Source: an uncultured Porphyromonadaceae bacterium
GTDB taxonomy: Bacteria > Bacteroidota > Bacteroidia > Bacteroidales > Muribaculaceae
Assembly: GCA_947176935.1 (NCBI GenBank)
Contig: CAMWSP010000002.1
Location: 1-44,263 of the forward strand
DNA length: 44,263 bases
Direction: 5' to 3'
Of this stretch, positions 1-9,410 are shown in pieces. A model generated the notes under the pieces. It worked only from the letters and a program-made list of their open reading frames with translations, was not told where the DNA came from and ran no database searches. Within the stretch, counting starts at the first letter, position 1, and every line of letters begins with the position of its first letter. A program made the position numbers and the translations under genes.

Positions 1-711
1 GGATATGATTGAGGAGCCGCCGTTGCGCAGGGTGGTGTCGAGCTCGTTGAAGTCGATGTTGATTTTGGTGTCTTTGATGGTTATGAGTTCGGAAATTGAG
101 CGGGCGGCGGTTGCGAGGGTGTCGTCGGCTTTTGCGAAGGCTGAGTCGAAGTCGAGTTCGGGGAAGATTTCGATGAGGCGTTCGTTGTTGATGAGCAGGA
201 GCGCGTCGACGTATTTTCGGATTTCTTCGGCACCACGGAGTGCTTTGGTGATTTTTTTGACGCCTTCGAAGAAGAAGGGTATGGTTACGATGCCCACGGT
301 GAGGACGCCGTGTTCGCGCGCGGCGCGAGCCACGACGGGGGCAGCGCCGGTGCCGGTGCCGCCGCCCATGCCGGCGGTTATGAACACCATTTTGGTGTTT
401 TCGTCGAAAATGGCGTTGATTGCGTCGATGCTTTCTTCGGCAGCGGCTTTGGCTACTTCGGGTTTGTCGCCGGCTCCGAGACCGGTGTGGCCGAGGAGCA
501 CATGGTCGGGCACGGGAGAGTTGTCGAGGGCCTGTTTGTCGGTGTTGCAAACGACGAATCGCACGTCTTTGACGCCGAGGTTATACATGTAGCCGACGGC
601 GTTGCCACCGCCACCGCCAACGCCGATAACCTTTATGATGGATTCATTGTTGGGGTTGATAGGTTTGGGCGCCACGAAATCCATGTCGCGGCAGATATCT
701 TCAATGGTCAT
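1..711 (-). CDS. ftsZ: Cell division protein FtsZ (N-terminal part; truncated by window edge)
   Basis: Minus-strand reading from ATG at 711 gives MTIEDICRDMDFVAPKP...IKVIGVGGGGGNAVGYMY...GMGGGTGTGAAPVVARAARE, the tubulin/FtsZ GTP-binding signature; directly downstream of ftsA. Confidence 0.97.
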   Translation of the reverse strand, partial: MTIEDICRDMDFVAPKPINPNNESIIKVIGVGGGGGNAVGYMYNLGVKDVRFVVCNTDKQALDNSPVPDHVLLGHTGLGAGDKPEVAKAAAEESIDAINAIFDENTKMVFITAGMGGGTGTGAAPVVARAAREHGVLTVGIVTIPFFFEGVKKITKALRGAEEIRKYVDALLLINNERLIEIFPELDFDSAFAKADDTLATAARSISELITIKDTKINIDFNELDTTLRNGGSSIIS

Positions 712-738
712 AGCGGTTAGAGTTGTTGGAGTGGAGGG

Positions 739-2091
739 TTAGTCGGTGAAGTCGTCGTCGTCGAGCGATGCGGGAGAGGTTATGTTGCCGAATTTTTGTT
801 TGATTCTGACCCAGATGGAGTCTTTGGGGAGTTCTTCGATGGGGTCGGAGTCCTGGTCGTCGTCATCGAAGTCGTCATAGAACTCGGAGTTATCGGAGTT
901 ATCGGAGTGGTCGGAGTTATCGGCGGGTTTGGGCGGTTCGGGTTTGACGGTGCAGGGGCTGACGTGGGGCTGGCGGCTGAGGTAGTAGAGCAGCGAAATA
1001 ACGTCGAGGTCTTCGGAGGTGGAGATTTTGTTGCCGGCGAGGCGCACTGTTGCGGGCAGGGAGCCGCGGCGAACGTTCATGCCGGTTGACTGGGCCAGAG
1101 CTTCGGCGAAGCCCTTGAGCATTGCGCCGCCGCCAACGATTACGATGCCGCCGGGGAGGTCGGATGCCGACATTTTGGCGTATCCGATCTGGGCGGTTAT
1201 GTTTGCAATGATTTCGCTTGCGCGGGCAATTACAATGTTGTTGATTTTGGAGTTGTCGATTTCTTCGGGCAGGGAGCTGCGGTGGGCTTCGTCGGGGTGA
1301 GCGTCGCCGATGGTGCGCTTGATTTCTTCGGCGCGTTCCTCGAGGGGGTTTATGCTCATGAGGTCGCGGGTTATGTGGCGCGAGCCCAGGGGAATGGTTG
1401 CCAGATAGTGCATGCGAGCGCCTTTGTAGATGGCAACTGTTGTTGTTTCGGCGCCGCAGTCGACCAGCATGGTTCCGCAGCGGCGTTCTTCGGAAATCAG
1501 CACCAGGTCGGCCAGCGCCATTGGTCGCACGATGTAGCCGTTGATGGGCAGGTTGAGTTTTTCGCTCACCGAGAGCTTGAGGTTGCGGAGCAGCTGGGTG
1601 CGGCAGCTGACAACGTTGACCGTAACGGCCAAATCATGGGCCAGCTCGCCGACGGGTTCGTCGCTTTTGCCTTTGCCGTTGATTCGGAATTCCACGGGTT
1701 CTACGGCCAGGCGTTCGGTGTTGGCCTCTATAACGGCGGCCCGGCTGAGGAGCGACTCAACCATTTCGTGGGTCACTTCGGTGTCGTCGGCCAGGGCCAT
1801 CTGCAGGTTTGCGGGGGTGGACTTCATGGAGCGGCCGCCCACGCCGAGATAAACGGCCGAAATCTTGGCCGGCGATATGTAGTTGTTGAGTTTGGTGATT
1901 ACGCGGTTGAGCTCGTTGGCCACTTCCTTGACGTTTTGCACGCAGCCGTGGCGAACATGGTTGGGATGCTGGTGTTCCTCCTCGATTCCTTTTACGGTGA
2001 GGATTCCCGACGGGTCAACTTTTCCGACGGCACCTTTGATTTTTGAGCTGCCGATTTCAACGGCAACGATGTAGTTACTGTTCTGATTCAT
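739..2091 (-). CDS. ftsA: Cell division protein FtsA
   Basis: ORF with FtsA/actin-like motifs (VAVEIGSSKIKGAVG, VDCGAETTTVAIY, GIVIVGGGAMLKG), between ftsQ and ftsZ. Confidence 0.96.
   Translation of the reverse strand: MNQNSNYIVAVEIGSSKIKGAVGKVDPSGILTVKGIEEEHQHPNHVRHGCVQNVKEVANELNRVITKLNNYISPAKISAVYLGVGGRSMKSTPANLQMALADDTEVTHEMVESLLSRAAVIEANTERLAVEPVEFRINGKGKSDEPVGELAHDLAVTVNVVSCRTQLLRNLKLSVSEKLNLPINGYIVRPMALADLVLISEERRCGTMLVDCGAETTTVAIYKGARMHYLATIPLGSRHITRDLMSINPLEERAEEIKRTIGDAHPDEAHRSSLPEEIDNSKINNIVIARASEIIANITAQIGYAKMSASDLPGGIVIVGGGAMLKGFAEALAQSTGMNVRRGSLPATVRLAGNKISTSEDLDVISLLYYLSRQPHVSPCTVKPEPPKPADNSDHSDNSDNSEFYDDFDDDDQDSDPIEELPKDSIWVRIKQKFGNITSPASLDDDDFTD
885..920. repeat. 9-bp tandem repeat (cggagttat x4, one degenerate) inside ftsA
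   Basis: Units 885-893, 894-902, 903-911 (cggagtggt), 912-920; encodes the Asp/Asn/Ser-rich linker NSDHSDNSDNS near the FtsA C-terminus. Confidence 0.9.
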
Positions 2092-2960
2092 ATTGATTGT
2101 GATTTTTGTTCGGCTTCAGGGTCGGAGGCACCGGGCGCGGATATGGTTTCGAGGTCGGGACCTTCGTTTTCGAGTTCGGAAATAACCGGGACTGTGAGGT
2201 CGGGGAGTTTGCCGTGGCGGCGTGTAGCCACAATCTGGCGATTCCATTTAAGGGAAATGGTGTCGTAGTGTTCCCAACCCTTGGCGGGGAGCACTTCGGT
2301 ATAGAATTTTTCGAGTCGGCTGAATTTGTCGGGGATGTTTGAAACGTTGCCCAGATTGATGACGTGGCCGCGTATGGCGGGGACGAGGAAAATGTTGGAG
2401 CTGTCGCGGGCGCAAATCATGGTTATCAGCTTCGACATGTCGGGGTTTTCGTTGAGATAGTCGAGCAGAGGCAGGAGCTTCACGGCCGGATAGTCGCCGT
2501 GCAGCTGCGGGACGTCGAGATGATAGCGGGCGCCGGCGCGGATGGTTTTGCCCTGCCGGTTGATGTAGTAGCTGGGGCCAGACGAGGGCCATACGCGCGC
2601 CACCGGCACCATGGGCACCACCGATATGCGCAGGCGGTTGTTGTTAAGGCGCATAACGCTGGCGGTTTCTATCTTGTCGAGGCTGCAGAGATAGGCTCGG
2701 ATGGAGTCGAGCCCGATCTGGCCCAGCGGGCGCGAGGTCAGGTCGCCCAGGCGCGGCATGATGTCGGCCGTCAGTTCGGCGGAGGTGACGAATCCGGTGT
2801 TCAGTTCGTCGATAACCTCAACGCGGTCGTTTTCCAGGCCCGCACAGCGCTCGGAATCAGCCATGAAGTTACCCCATACGTAGATAACCAGCAGGAAGAT
2901 TGCCAGCAGTATGCAGCCGAAAATGGTCAGCAGTTTGCGTGTCTGGTCGTTCAGTTGCAT
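2088..2960 (-). CDS. ftsQ: Cell division protein FtsQ-like
   Basis: Single N-terminal TM helix and periplasmic domain; conserved position between murC and ftsA. Confidence 0.85.
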   Translation of the reverse strand: MQLNDQTRKLLTIFGCILLAIFLLVIYVWGNFMADSERCAGLENDRVEVIDELNTGFVTSAELTADIMPRLGDLTSRPLGQIGLDSIRAYLCSLDKIETASVMRLNNNRLRISVVPMVPVARVWPSSGPSYYINRQGKTIRAGARYHLDVPQLHGDYPAVKLLPLLDYLNENPDMSKLITMICARDSSNIFLVPAIRGHVINLGNVSNIPDKFSRLEKFYTEVLPAKGWEHYDTISLKWNRQIVATRRHGKLPDLTVPVISELENEGPDLETISAPGASDPEAEQKSQSI

Positions 2961-4318
2961 GCCTTTACGATGTCGGGGAGGAGGAGGTTAATATCGCCTG
3001 CGCCAACGGTGAGCAACACGTCGAAGCCGCCGGCGGTCACAGCGTCGACCAGCCGGTCTTTTTCAACGATTTGCTTTTCGGGGCAGGTTATGCGGTCGAG
3101 AATCAGCTGCGACGAAACGCCCTCGATGGGCAGTTCGCGCGCCGGATAAATGGGGAGCAGATAAACCGCGTCGGCCCCGCTGAGCGCCCGGGCGAACTCG
3201 GGGGCGAAATCGCGGGTGCGCGAGTAGAGGTGGGGCTGGAACGCCACTGCCAGGCGCTTGTCGGGGAAAAGGCGGCGCACCGAGCTCAGCGAAGCGCGCA
3301 GCTCGTCGGGGTGGTGGGCATAGTCGTCGATAACCACGCAGTCGGGGCGGCGCAGCCAGAATTCAAAGCGGCGTTTGGCGCCCAGGAAGGTTTTCATGGC
3401 CCGGCGGAACACTTCGGGAGTAACGGCGGGGTCGCCGGCGAGCCACACACCGCCGCATGCGGCAATGGCGTTGTCGACGTTGATTTCCAAAGGCACTCCG
3501 AGCTCAATGCCGGTAATGGTTCCGCCGGGAGTTACCAGGTCGAAGGTTATGGTTCCGTTGGCAATCAGCAGGTTCTCGGCGTGGAAGTCGCCGGAGTTGA
3601 CTCCGTAGGTGTAGACGCGCACGTCGTTGCCGGGACGGGGCTTGAGCTTCAGGCCGGTGTGGAGCAGCAGGGCTCCTCCGGGCTGAATCAGTTCGGTGAA
3701 GTGAGCGAAACTCTCCAGATAGGCCTGCTCGTTGCCGTAGATGTCGAGGTGGTCGGGGTCGGTGGAGGTTATAACGGCAATCCAGGGCGAAAGCTGATGA
3801 AAGGAACGGTCGTATTCATCGGCCTCAATCACCGCGTAGGGGCTGGTTTTGGAGAGCAGGAAGTTGGTTCCGTAGTTGCGCAGAACCCCTCCGAGGAAGG
3901 CGTTGCTACCCACTCCGGCCACCTGCAGAATGTGGGCGGCCATTGACGAAGTGGTGGTCTTGCCATGGGTGCCGGCGAAGCACAGGGCCTTTTCCGAGCG
4001 GGTTACGCGTCCGAGCACCGCCGCGCGCTTAACCACCTCGAAGCCGTTTTGGCGGAACCATTGCAGGCCGCGGTGCGAGTCGGGCACAGCGGGAGTGTAG
4101 ACCACCAGAGTGTGCTGCGGGTCGCGGAAATCGGCCGGAATCAGCTGCGGGTCGTCGGAAAAAGCAATGTCGACGCCTTCGGCCGCAAGGCTGTCGGTCA
4201 GTTCAGAGGGGGTGCGGTCATAGCCGGCCACTTTGCATCCGCGGCTCAGGAAATAGCGCTCCAGGGCGGCCATACCGATGCCGCCGGCGCCTACGAAGTA
4301 TATATTGTTTTTGGTCAT
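2951..4318 (-). CDS. murC: UDP-N-acetylmuramate--L-alanine ligase
   Basis: FVGAGGIGMAALERYFLSRG, FAGTHGKTTTSSM, VIDDYAHHPDE motifs of Mur ligases (MurC). Confidence 0.96.
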   Translation of the reverse strand: MTKNNIYFVGAGGIGMAALERYFLSRGCKVAGYDRTPSELTDSLAAEGVDIAFSDDPQLIPADFRDPQHTLVVYTPAVPDSHRGLQWFRQNGFEVVKRAAVLGRVTRSEKALCFAGTHGKTTTSSMAAHILQVAGVGSNAFLGGVLRNYGTNFLLSKTSPYAVIEADEYDRSFHQLSPWIAVITSTDPDHLDIYGNEQAYLESFAHFTELIQPGGALLLHTGLKLKPRPGNDVRVYTYGVNSGDFHAENLLIANGTITFDLVTPGGTITGIELGVPLEINVDNAIAACGGVWLAGDPAVTPEVFRRAMKTFLGAKRRFEFWLRRPDCVVIDDYAHHPDELRASLSSVRRLFPDKRLAVAFQPHLYSRTRDFAPEFARALSGADAVYLLPIYPARELPIEGVSSQLILDRITCPEKQIVEKDRLVDAVTAGGFDVLLTVGAGDINLLLPDIVKACN

Positions 4319-5406
4319 TTGCAGATTTCGAGAATTTTGTCAACAATTTTTTCGTCGGCATCGGTCAGCGCCATTTTCGCGGCGTTGGCGCCGAGAGTTG
4401 CGCGGGCGTCGGCATCGGCGAGCAGGTCGACCACAGCGGGGCCGAGCGCATGGCGGGCGTCGGCATCGAGAATCATGCGAGCGGCTCCTTCGCGCACCAG
4501 AGCCTCGGCGTTTTTGCGCTGATGATCCTCGGCCACATTGGGGCTGGGAACGAGCACCGCCGGTTTGCCGAGCAGCTGCAGCTCCGAAATGGTTCCGGCA
4601 CCGGCGCGCGAAACCACCAGGTCGGCGGCGCGATAGGCCACCGCCATATCAGAGATGAAGGCCGAAGCCTTGACGGCCGGGAATTGGGCTGCTATCGGTG
4701 CGAATTCGTTGAGATAGAGCTTGCCGGTCTGCCACATGACCTGCGCGCCGGTTTCGGCTATGGCCGGCAGGGCGCGGGCCATTGCTTCATTGATTGTTCG
4801 GGCGCCCAGCGAGCCGCCAACCACTAAAACCAGCGGCTTTTCCGGGTCGAAGCCGAGCGCGGTTTTGGCCTCGGCCATTGACTTGGGGCAGCTGAGCAGG
4901 TCGGCGCGCACCGGGTTGCCGGTCATAACTATGGCATCGGCAGGGAAGAATCGCTCCATGCCCGAATAGGCGCAGCAAATGGCCTTTGCTTTGGCGGCCA
5001 GGAGCTTATTGGTTACACCGGCATAGGAATTCTGCTCCTGGAGCAGGGTTGGAACGCCGGCCTTCTGGGCGGCCTTGAGGGTCGGGCCGGAGGCGTAGCC
5101 GCCAACTCCGATGGCGCAGTCGGGCCGGAAATCCCTGACCGTTTTGCGGGCCAGACGCAGCGATTTCCAGAGCTTGAACAGCACCGGAATGTTACGCCAC
5201 AGGCGCTTGCGGTCGAACCCGGCAACTGGCAGACCTATGATTTCATAGCCGGCGGCAGGCACGCGCTCCATTTCCATGCGCCCTTCGGCGCCGACATAGA
5301 GGATTTCGCAGTCGGGCATGCGCCGGCGCAGCGCGTTGGCTATGGAGAGGGCGGGGAAAATGTGGCCGCCGGTGCCACCGCCGCTTATCAGAAAACGTTT
5401 GCTCAT
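4315..5406 (-). CDS. murG: UDP-N-acetylglucosamine--N-acetylmuramyl-(pentapeptide) pyrophosphoryl-undecaprenol N-acetylglucosamine transferase
   Basis: ISGGGTGGHIFPALSIANAL and VSRAGAGTISELQLLGKPAVLVPSPNVAEDHQ motifs. Confidence 0.97.
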   Translation of the reverse strand: MSKRFLISGGGTGGHIFPALSIANALRRRMPDCEILYVGAEGRMEMERVPAAGYEIIGLPVAGFDRKRLWRNIPVLFKLWKSLRLARKTVRDFRPDCAIGVGGYASGPTLKAAQKAGVPTLLQEQNSYAGVTNKLLAAKAKAICCAYSGMERFFPADAIVMTGNPVRADLLSCPKSMAEAKTALGFDPEKPLVLVVGGSLGARTINEAMARALPAIAETGAQVMWQTGKLYLNEFAPIAAQFPAVKASAFISDMAVAYRAADLVVSRAGAGTISELQLLGKPAVLVPSPNVAEDHQRKNAEALVREGAARMILDADARHALGPAVVDLLADADARATLGANAAKMALTDADEKIVDKILEICK

Positions 5407-6773
5407 TTTTCCTGAGTGGGGTTAACTGCCTGAAGAGCTTCGGGCAGGGTGTTCTTATCGGTTTCGCGCTCGGAGGTCGAGACTTGTCCGCGGGCGGCGA
5501 ATTTGCTGACCGAGAGCATGATTCCGAGAGCTATGGAGGTTACGAGAATCGAGGTGCCGCCTTTGGAGAAGAAGGGCAAAGGCTGGCCCGACACCGGTCC
5601 GGCGCCGGAAACGATTGCCATGTGGCAGAGGGCCTGCAGCGCAATGAGCAGCGCGCAACCGGTTACAAGGAAGGCCGGATACATCTGATAGCACTTATAG
5701 GCTATGAAGTAGGCGCGCGCCAGCAGGCAGAGGTAGAGCGCCATAATGAACATGGCGCCGATGAAGCCGAGGTCTTCGACTATGATTGCGAAAATGAAGT
5801 CGCTGAACGCCAGGGGCAGGCGCGAGGTTTCGCGCGAGTTGCCGGGGAAGACTCCCAGCCACCCGCCGGTGGCCTGGGCCATGTAGGACCGCATTTCCTG
5901 AAGGTTCTTAGCATTCAGCTCCTGCTCATAGCGGGGAGTGGGGTCGGTGAAGGCCTTGATTCGGTTGCGCCAGGTATTGTCGGTTATGCGGCTGCCGGCA
6001 TTGCTGCCGCCTGATGCCTCGGGCACCGAGAAGGTACGGCCGCGGGAATCGACCAGCAACGGAACTTCCTTGACTTCCGGTTCGCCTTTCGACATCATCA
6101 TTTTTACGCCGAAAGCCATGGCGGCAAAAAATGCAAACACCGCGAAGATATAGAGCAGCTTTCTGAATTCCAGCGAGCCGACGATGAGCATGGATATGCA
6201 GAGAACCATGAGAATCAGCGTGTTGGTAAGACCCTGGGTGAAGAGCAATCCGGAAAAGAGCAGCACTGCGATGGTTGCCCAGATAAGGCCTTTGTTGCGC
6301 ACCGATTCATCTTTTTTGAGCTGGGTGGTTCCGAGGATGAACGACAGGGTCATAACGGCCGAAATCTTTATCAGCTCGGCCGGCTGCAGGGTCATGAACG
6401 GCAGCGAAATGGCGCGTTTGGCGCCGTTGATAACCTCGCCGAAGGCCATAACGTAGAGCATGGCCAGCACCGAGCAGACCGTAAGGATTATGCCGGGCCA
6501 GATGAAGCGCGAGTAGTGGACTTTTTGCAGGCCCAGAATGATGAGGAAGCCGGCAAAGAGCATGCCGACATGGCGCATCAGCGGGCTGTAGAGTCCCTGT
6601 TTGGAAATCTCGAACGACGATGCCGAGTAGAGCTCGATAATGGAGAGCACAACCAGCACGCCGTAGATTCCCCAGATGTAGAGGTCGGGTTTATTGATTG
6701 CCGACGCTTCGGGCAGGGCAACGGTGGGGCCGCCGCCACGCGGTTCGCCGGGATTTGAGGAGCGAAATGCCAT
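5403..6773 (-). CDS. ftsW: SEDS family peptidoglycan polymerase/cell division protein FtsW
   Basis: Polytopic SEDS protein; LQPAELIKIS and C-terminal GQPLPFFSKGGTSIL motifs; position between murD and murG. Confidence 0.94.
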   Translation of the reverse strand: MAFRSSNPGEPRGGGPTVALPEASAINKPDLYIWGIYGVLVVLSIIELYSASSFEISKQGLYSPLMRHVGMLFAGFLIILGLQKVHYSRFIWPGIILTVCSVLAMLYVMAFGEVINGAKRAISLPFMTLQPAELIKISAVMTLSFILGTTQLKKDESVRNKGLIWATIAVLLFSGLLFTQGLTNTLILMVLCISMLIVGSLEFRKLLYIFAVFAFFAAMAFGVKMMMSKGEPEVKEVPLLVDSRGRTFSVPEASGGSNAGSRITDNTWRNRIKAFTDPTPRYEQELNAKNLQEMRSYMAQATGGWLGVFPGNSRETSRLPLAFSDFIFAIIVEDLGFIGAMFIMALYLCLLARAYFIAYKCYQMYPAFLVTGCALLIALQALCHMAIVSGAGPVSGQPLPFFSKGGTSILVTSIALGIMLSVSKFAARGQVSTSERETDKNTLPEALQAVNPTQEK

Positions 6774-6776
6774 AGG

Positions 6777-8129
6777 TCAGGAAAGAGATTTAACGGCTTC
6801 CTTGAACAGGTTGCCGCGGTTAACGTAGGATGTGAACAGGTCGAATGAAGCGCAGCAGGGGCTGAGCAGAACGGTGTCGCCCTCGGCGGCCAGGCGTTCG
6901 CATTGAGCAATGGCGTCGGCCAGCGATGCGGTCGACACCAGCTCGGGCACCTCTCCCTTGAAGAACTCCATGATTTTTTCGTTATGGAGCCCCATGGCAA
7001 CGATGGCCTTGACTTTGCGGCGCACCAGAGGGAGGATTTCGGAATAGTCGTTGCCTTTGTCCTTGCCGCCGAGAATGAGCACCGTGGTGCGCGATTCGGG
7101 CATGCTTTCCAGGGCATACCAGGTAGAGTTGACGTTGGTTGCCTTGGAGTCGTTGATCCAGCGCACGCCGCGGATAGTGGCAATGTATTCCAGACGGTGC
7201 TCGACGCCCTGGAAGTCGCTCAGGGCGCGGCGGATATCGTTGTTCTTAACGTTGAGCAGCTGGGCCGATATGCCGGCGGCCATGGAGTTATAGAGATTGT
7301 GGAGGCCGTTGAGCGCCAGGTCGGCGCGCGGCATGGTCAGCGGGGCGTTGGCGGCGGAGATTACCAGCTCATTTTCCGCATCGATGAATGCGCGGGTGTT
7401 TTCGCGCTGCTCCTCGCCGAATGGCATCAGGGTAGCCTCGGTTGAGAGCTGCTGCAGCTGGGCGTTGATAATGGGGTCGTCCTGCCAGTAGATGAACACG
7501 TCTTCCGGGGTCATGTTGCGTATGATGCGGAACTTGGCCCGAGTGTAGTTCTCCATTTTATAGTCGTAGCGGTCGAGATGGTCGGGGGTTATGTTGAGTA
7601 TAACGGCGATGTTGGCCTTGAAGTCAAACATGTTTTCGAGCTGGAACGACGAAAGCTCCACAACGTAGACCGCGTGGGGCTCGCGAGCCACCTGCCAGGC
7701 CAGCGAGCGGCCTATGTTGCCGGCCGGCGAGGCATCGACTCCACCGGTGCGCAGAATGTGGGTTATGAGCGTGGTGGTTGTGGTTTTGCCGTTGGAGCCG
7801 GTGATGCACACCATTTTTGCGTCGGTGTAGCGGCCGGCGAATTCTATTTCGGAGATTATGGGCGTTCCTTTTGCCGTGAGTTCCACAATGAGGGGCGCCG
7901 TCGGGGGGATGCCGGGGCTTTTGATAACCTCGTCGGCGTTGAGAATGAGCCCGGGGGTGTGGCCTCCCTGTTCGTAGGGGATGCCTTCGTTTTCGAGCAC
8001 TTTAATATAGTCGGGCGCCAGCGAGCCCGAATCGCTGAGAAAAACGTCGAAACCTTTGTCTTTGGCCAGGATTGCGGCTCCGGTGCCGCTCTCGCCGCCT
8101 CCGAGAATGACTATTCTTTTCTGCTGCAT
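6777..8129 (-). CDS. murD: UDP-N-acetylmuramoyl-L-alanine--D-glutamate ligase
   Basis: VILGGGESGTGAAILA, CITGSNGKTTTTTL, NDSKATNVNST motifs. Confidence 0.97.
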   Translation of the reverse strand: MQQKRIVILGGGESGTGAAILAKDKGFDVFLSDSGSLAPDYIKVLENEGIPYEQGGHTPGLILNADEVIKSPGIPPTAPLIVELTAKGTPIISEIEFAGRYTDAKMVCITGSNGKTTTTTLITHILRTGGVDASPAGNIGRSLAWQVAREPHAVYVVELSSFQLENMFDFKANIAVILNITPDHLDRYDYKMENYTRAKFRIIRNMTPEDVFIYWQDDPIINAQLQQLSTEATLMPFGEEQRENTRAFIDAENELVISAANAPLTMPRADLALNGLHNLYNSMAAGISAQLLNVKNNDIRRALSDFQGVEHRLEYIATIRGVRWINDSKATNVNSTWYALESMPESRTTVLILGGKDKGNDYSEILPLVRRKVKAIVAMGLHNEKIMEFFKGEVPELVSTASLADAIAQCERLAAEGDTVLLSPCCASFDLFTSYVNRGNLFKEAVKSLS

Positions 8130-8135
8130 TTTGAT

Positions 8136-9407
8136 TTAGCGGATTTTGAGGGTTACGAAAGTCAGGGCCGCCAGCAAGATGCTGACAATCCAGAAACGAA
8201 TGGTGATTTTAGCTTCGTGGATGCCGTTGGATGGGCGGTTCCACAAAACGTTGGCGCCCGGGGTGGCGTCCTTTTGGAAATGATGATGGAGCGGGGCCAT
8301 TTTGAAGATTCGCTGGCCGTTGCCACCGTTTTTTTTCTTGGTGTATTTAAACCAGCCGGTCTGGAGCATCACCGACACGTCTTCGATGAAGAACACCGCG
8401 CAGAGCAGCGGAATCAGCAGCTCTTTACGAATGAGAATTGCAAACACGGCGATTATGCCGCCGAGCATCAGCGAGCCGGTGTCGCCCATGAAAACCTGCG
8501 CCGGATAGGCATTATACCACAGGAACCCAATCAGCGCGCCGATGAATGCCGCCATATACACCACCAGCTCCTCCGACCCGGGAATATACATGATGTTCAG
8601 GTAGGTGGAGTAAACGAGGTTGCTGCCCAGATAGGCCATGATTATCAGGGCCACGCCGATGATGGCGCTGATGCCGGTTGCCAGGCCGTCGATGCCGTCG
8701 GTGAGGTTGGCGCCATTGCTCGTGGCGGTAACGGCCACTATCACCACGGCGATAAACAGCACCCAGCCGAGGGTTTTGCCCCAGTCGCCGGCCCAGGAGG
8801 TGAGCCAGGAGTAGTCGAGGTTGTTGTTCTTGAAGAACGGAATGGTTGTTTGCGGGGCTTTTATGTCGCGCTGGGCGGTCACTACTTCTTCAATCTGCTC
8901 GGGCTCAGTCTGCGAGGTGATTACCGAAGTGTCGCGCATGGTTATGGCGGGGCTGAAGGTCATCATCAGGCCAACGAACAGGCCGATGCCGATCTGGCCT
9001 ACGATTTTATATTTGCCCGACATGCCGTCTTTGTTGTGGCGTTTGAATTTCAGGTAGTCGTCGGCAAAGCCGAGAGCTCCGAGAAAGAGAGTGGCCACAC
9101 ACATGATAAACATGTAAACGTTGCCGAGGTTGGCGGTGAGCAGCAGCGGCACCAGAATGGCAATGATAATGATTATGCCGCCCATTGTGGGGGTTCCCTG
9201 TTTGGCGGTCTGGCCCTGCAGGCCGAGGTTGCGCACTATCTCGCCCATCTGCATCAGCTGCAGGCGGTTGATGATTCGGCGGCCAATGACGGTTGCGCAT
9301 AGCAGGGATAGCACGAAGGCCACGGAGCTGCGCACGGTAACGTAGCTGCTGAGGCGGGCCAGCGATTCGCCGCCCAGGTTCAGGTCGTGGAAAAGATAGT
9401 AGAACAT
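8136..9407 (-). CDS. mraY: Phospho-N-acetylmuramoyl-pentapeptide-transferase
   Basis: KQGTPTMGGIIII, NLTDGIDGLA, FMGDTGSLMLGG, HHHF motifs. Confidence 0.97.
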   Translation of the reverse strand: MFYYLFHDLNLGGESLARLSSYVTVRSSVAFVLSLLCATVIGRRIINRLQLMQMGEIVRNLGLQGQTAKQGTPTMGGIIIIIAILVPLLLTANLGNVYMFIMCVATLFLGALGFADDYLKFKRHNKDGMSGKYKIVGQIGIGLFVGLMMTFSPAITMRDTSVITSQTEPEQIEEVVTAQRDIKAPQTTIPFFKNNNLDYSWLTSWAGDWGKTLGWVLFIAVVIVAVTATSNGANLTDGIDGLATGISAIIGVALIIMAYLGSNLVYSTYLNIMYIPGSEELVVYMAAFIGALIGFLWYNAYPAQVFMGDTGSLMLGGIIAVFAILIRKELLIPLLCAVFFIEDVSVMLQTGWFKYTKKKNGGNGQRIFKMAPLHHHFQKDATPGANVLWNRPSNGIHEAKITIRFWIVSILLAALTFVTLKIR

Positions 9408-9410
9408 CGG

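Noticed and set aside
7578-9302. 574-aa plus-strand ORF across murD/mraY
   Set aside because: Antisense shadow of two well-supported dcw genes; composition is atypical (His/Gly/Asp-rich).
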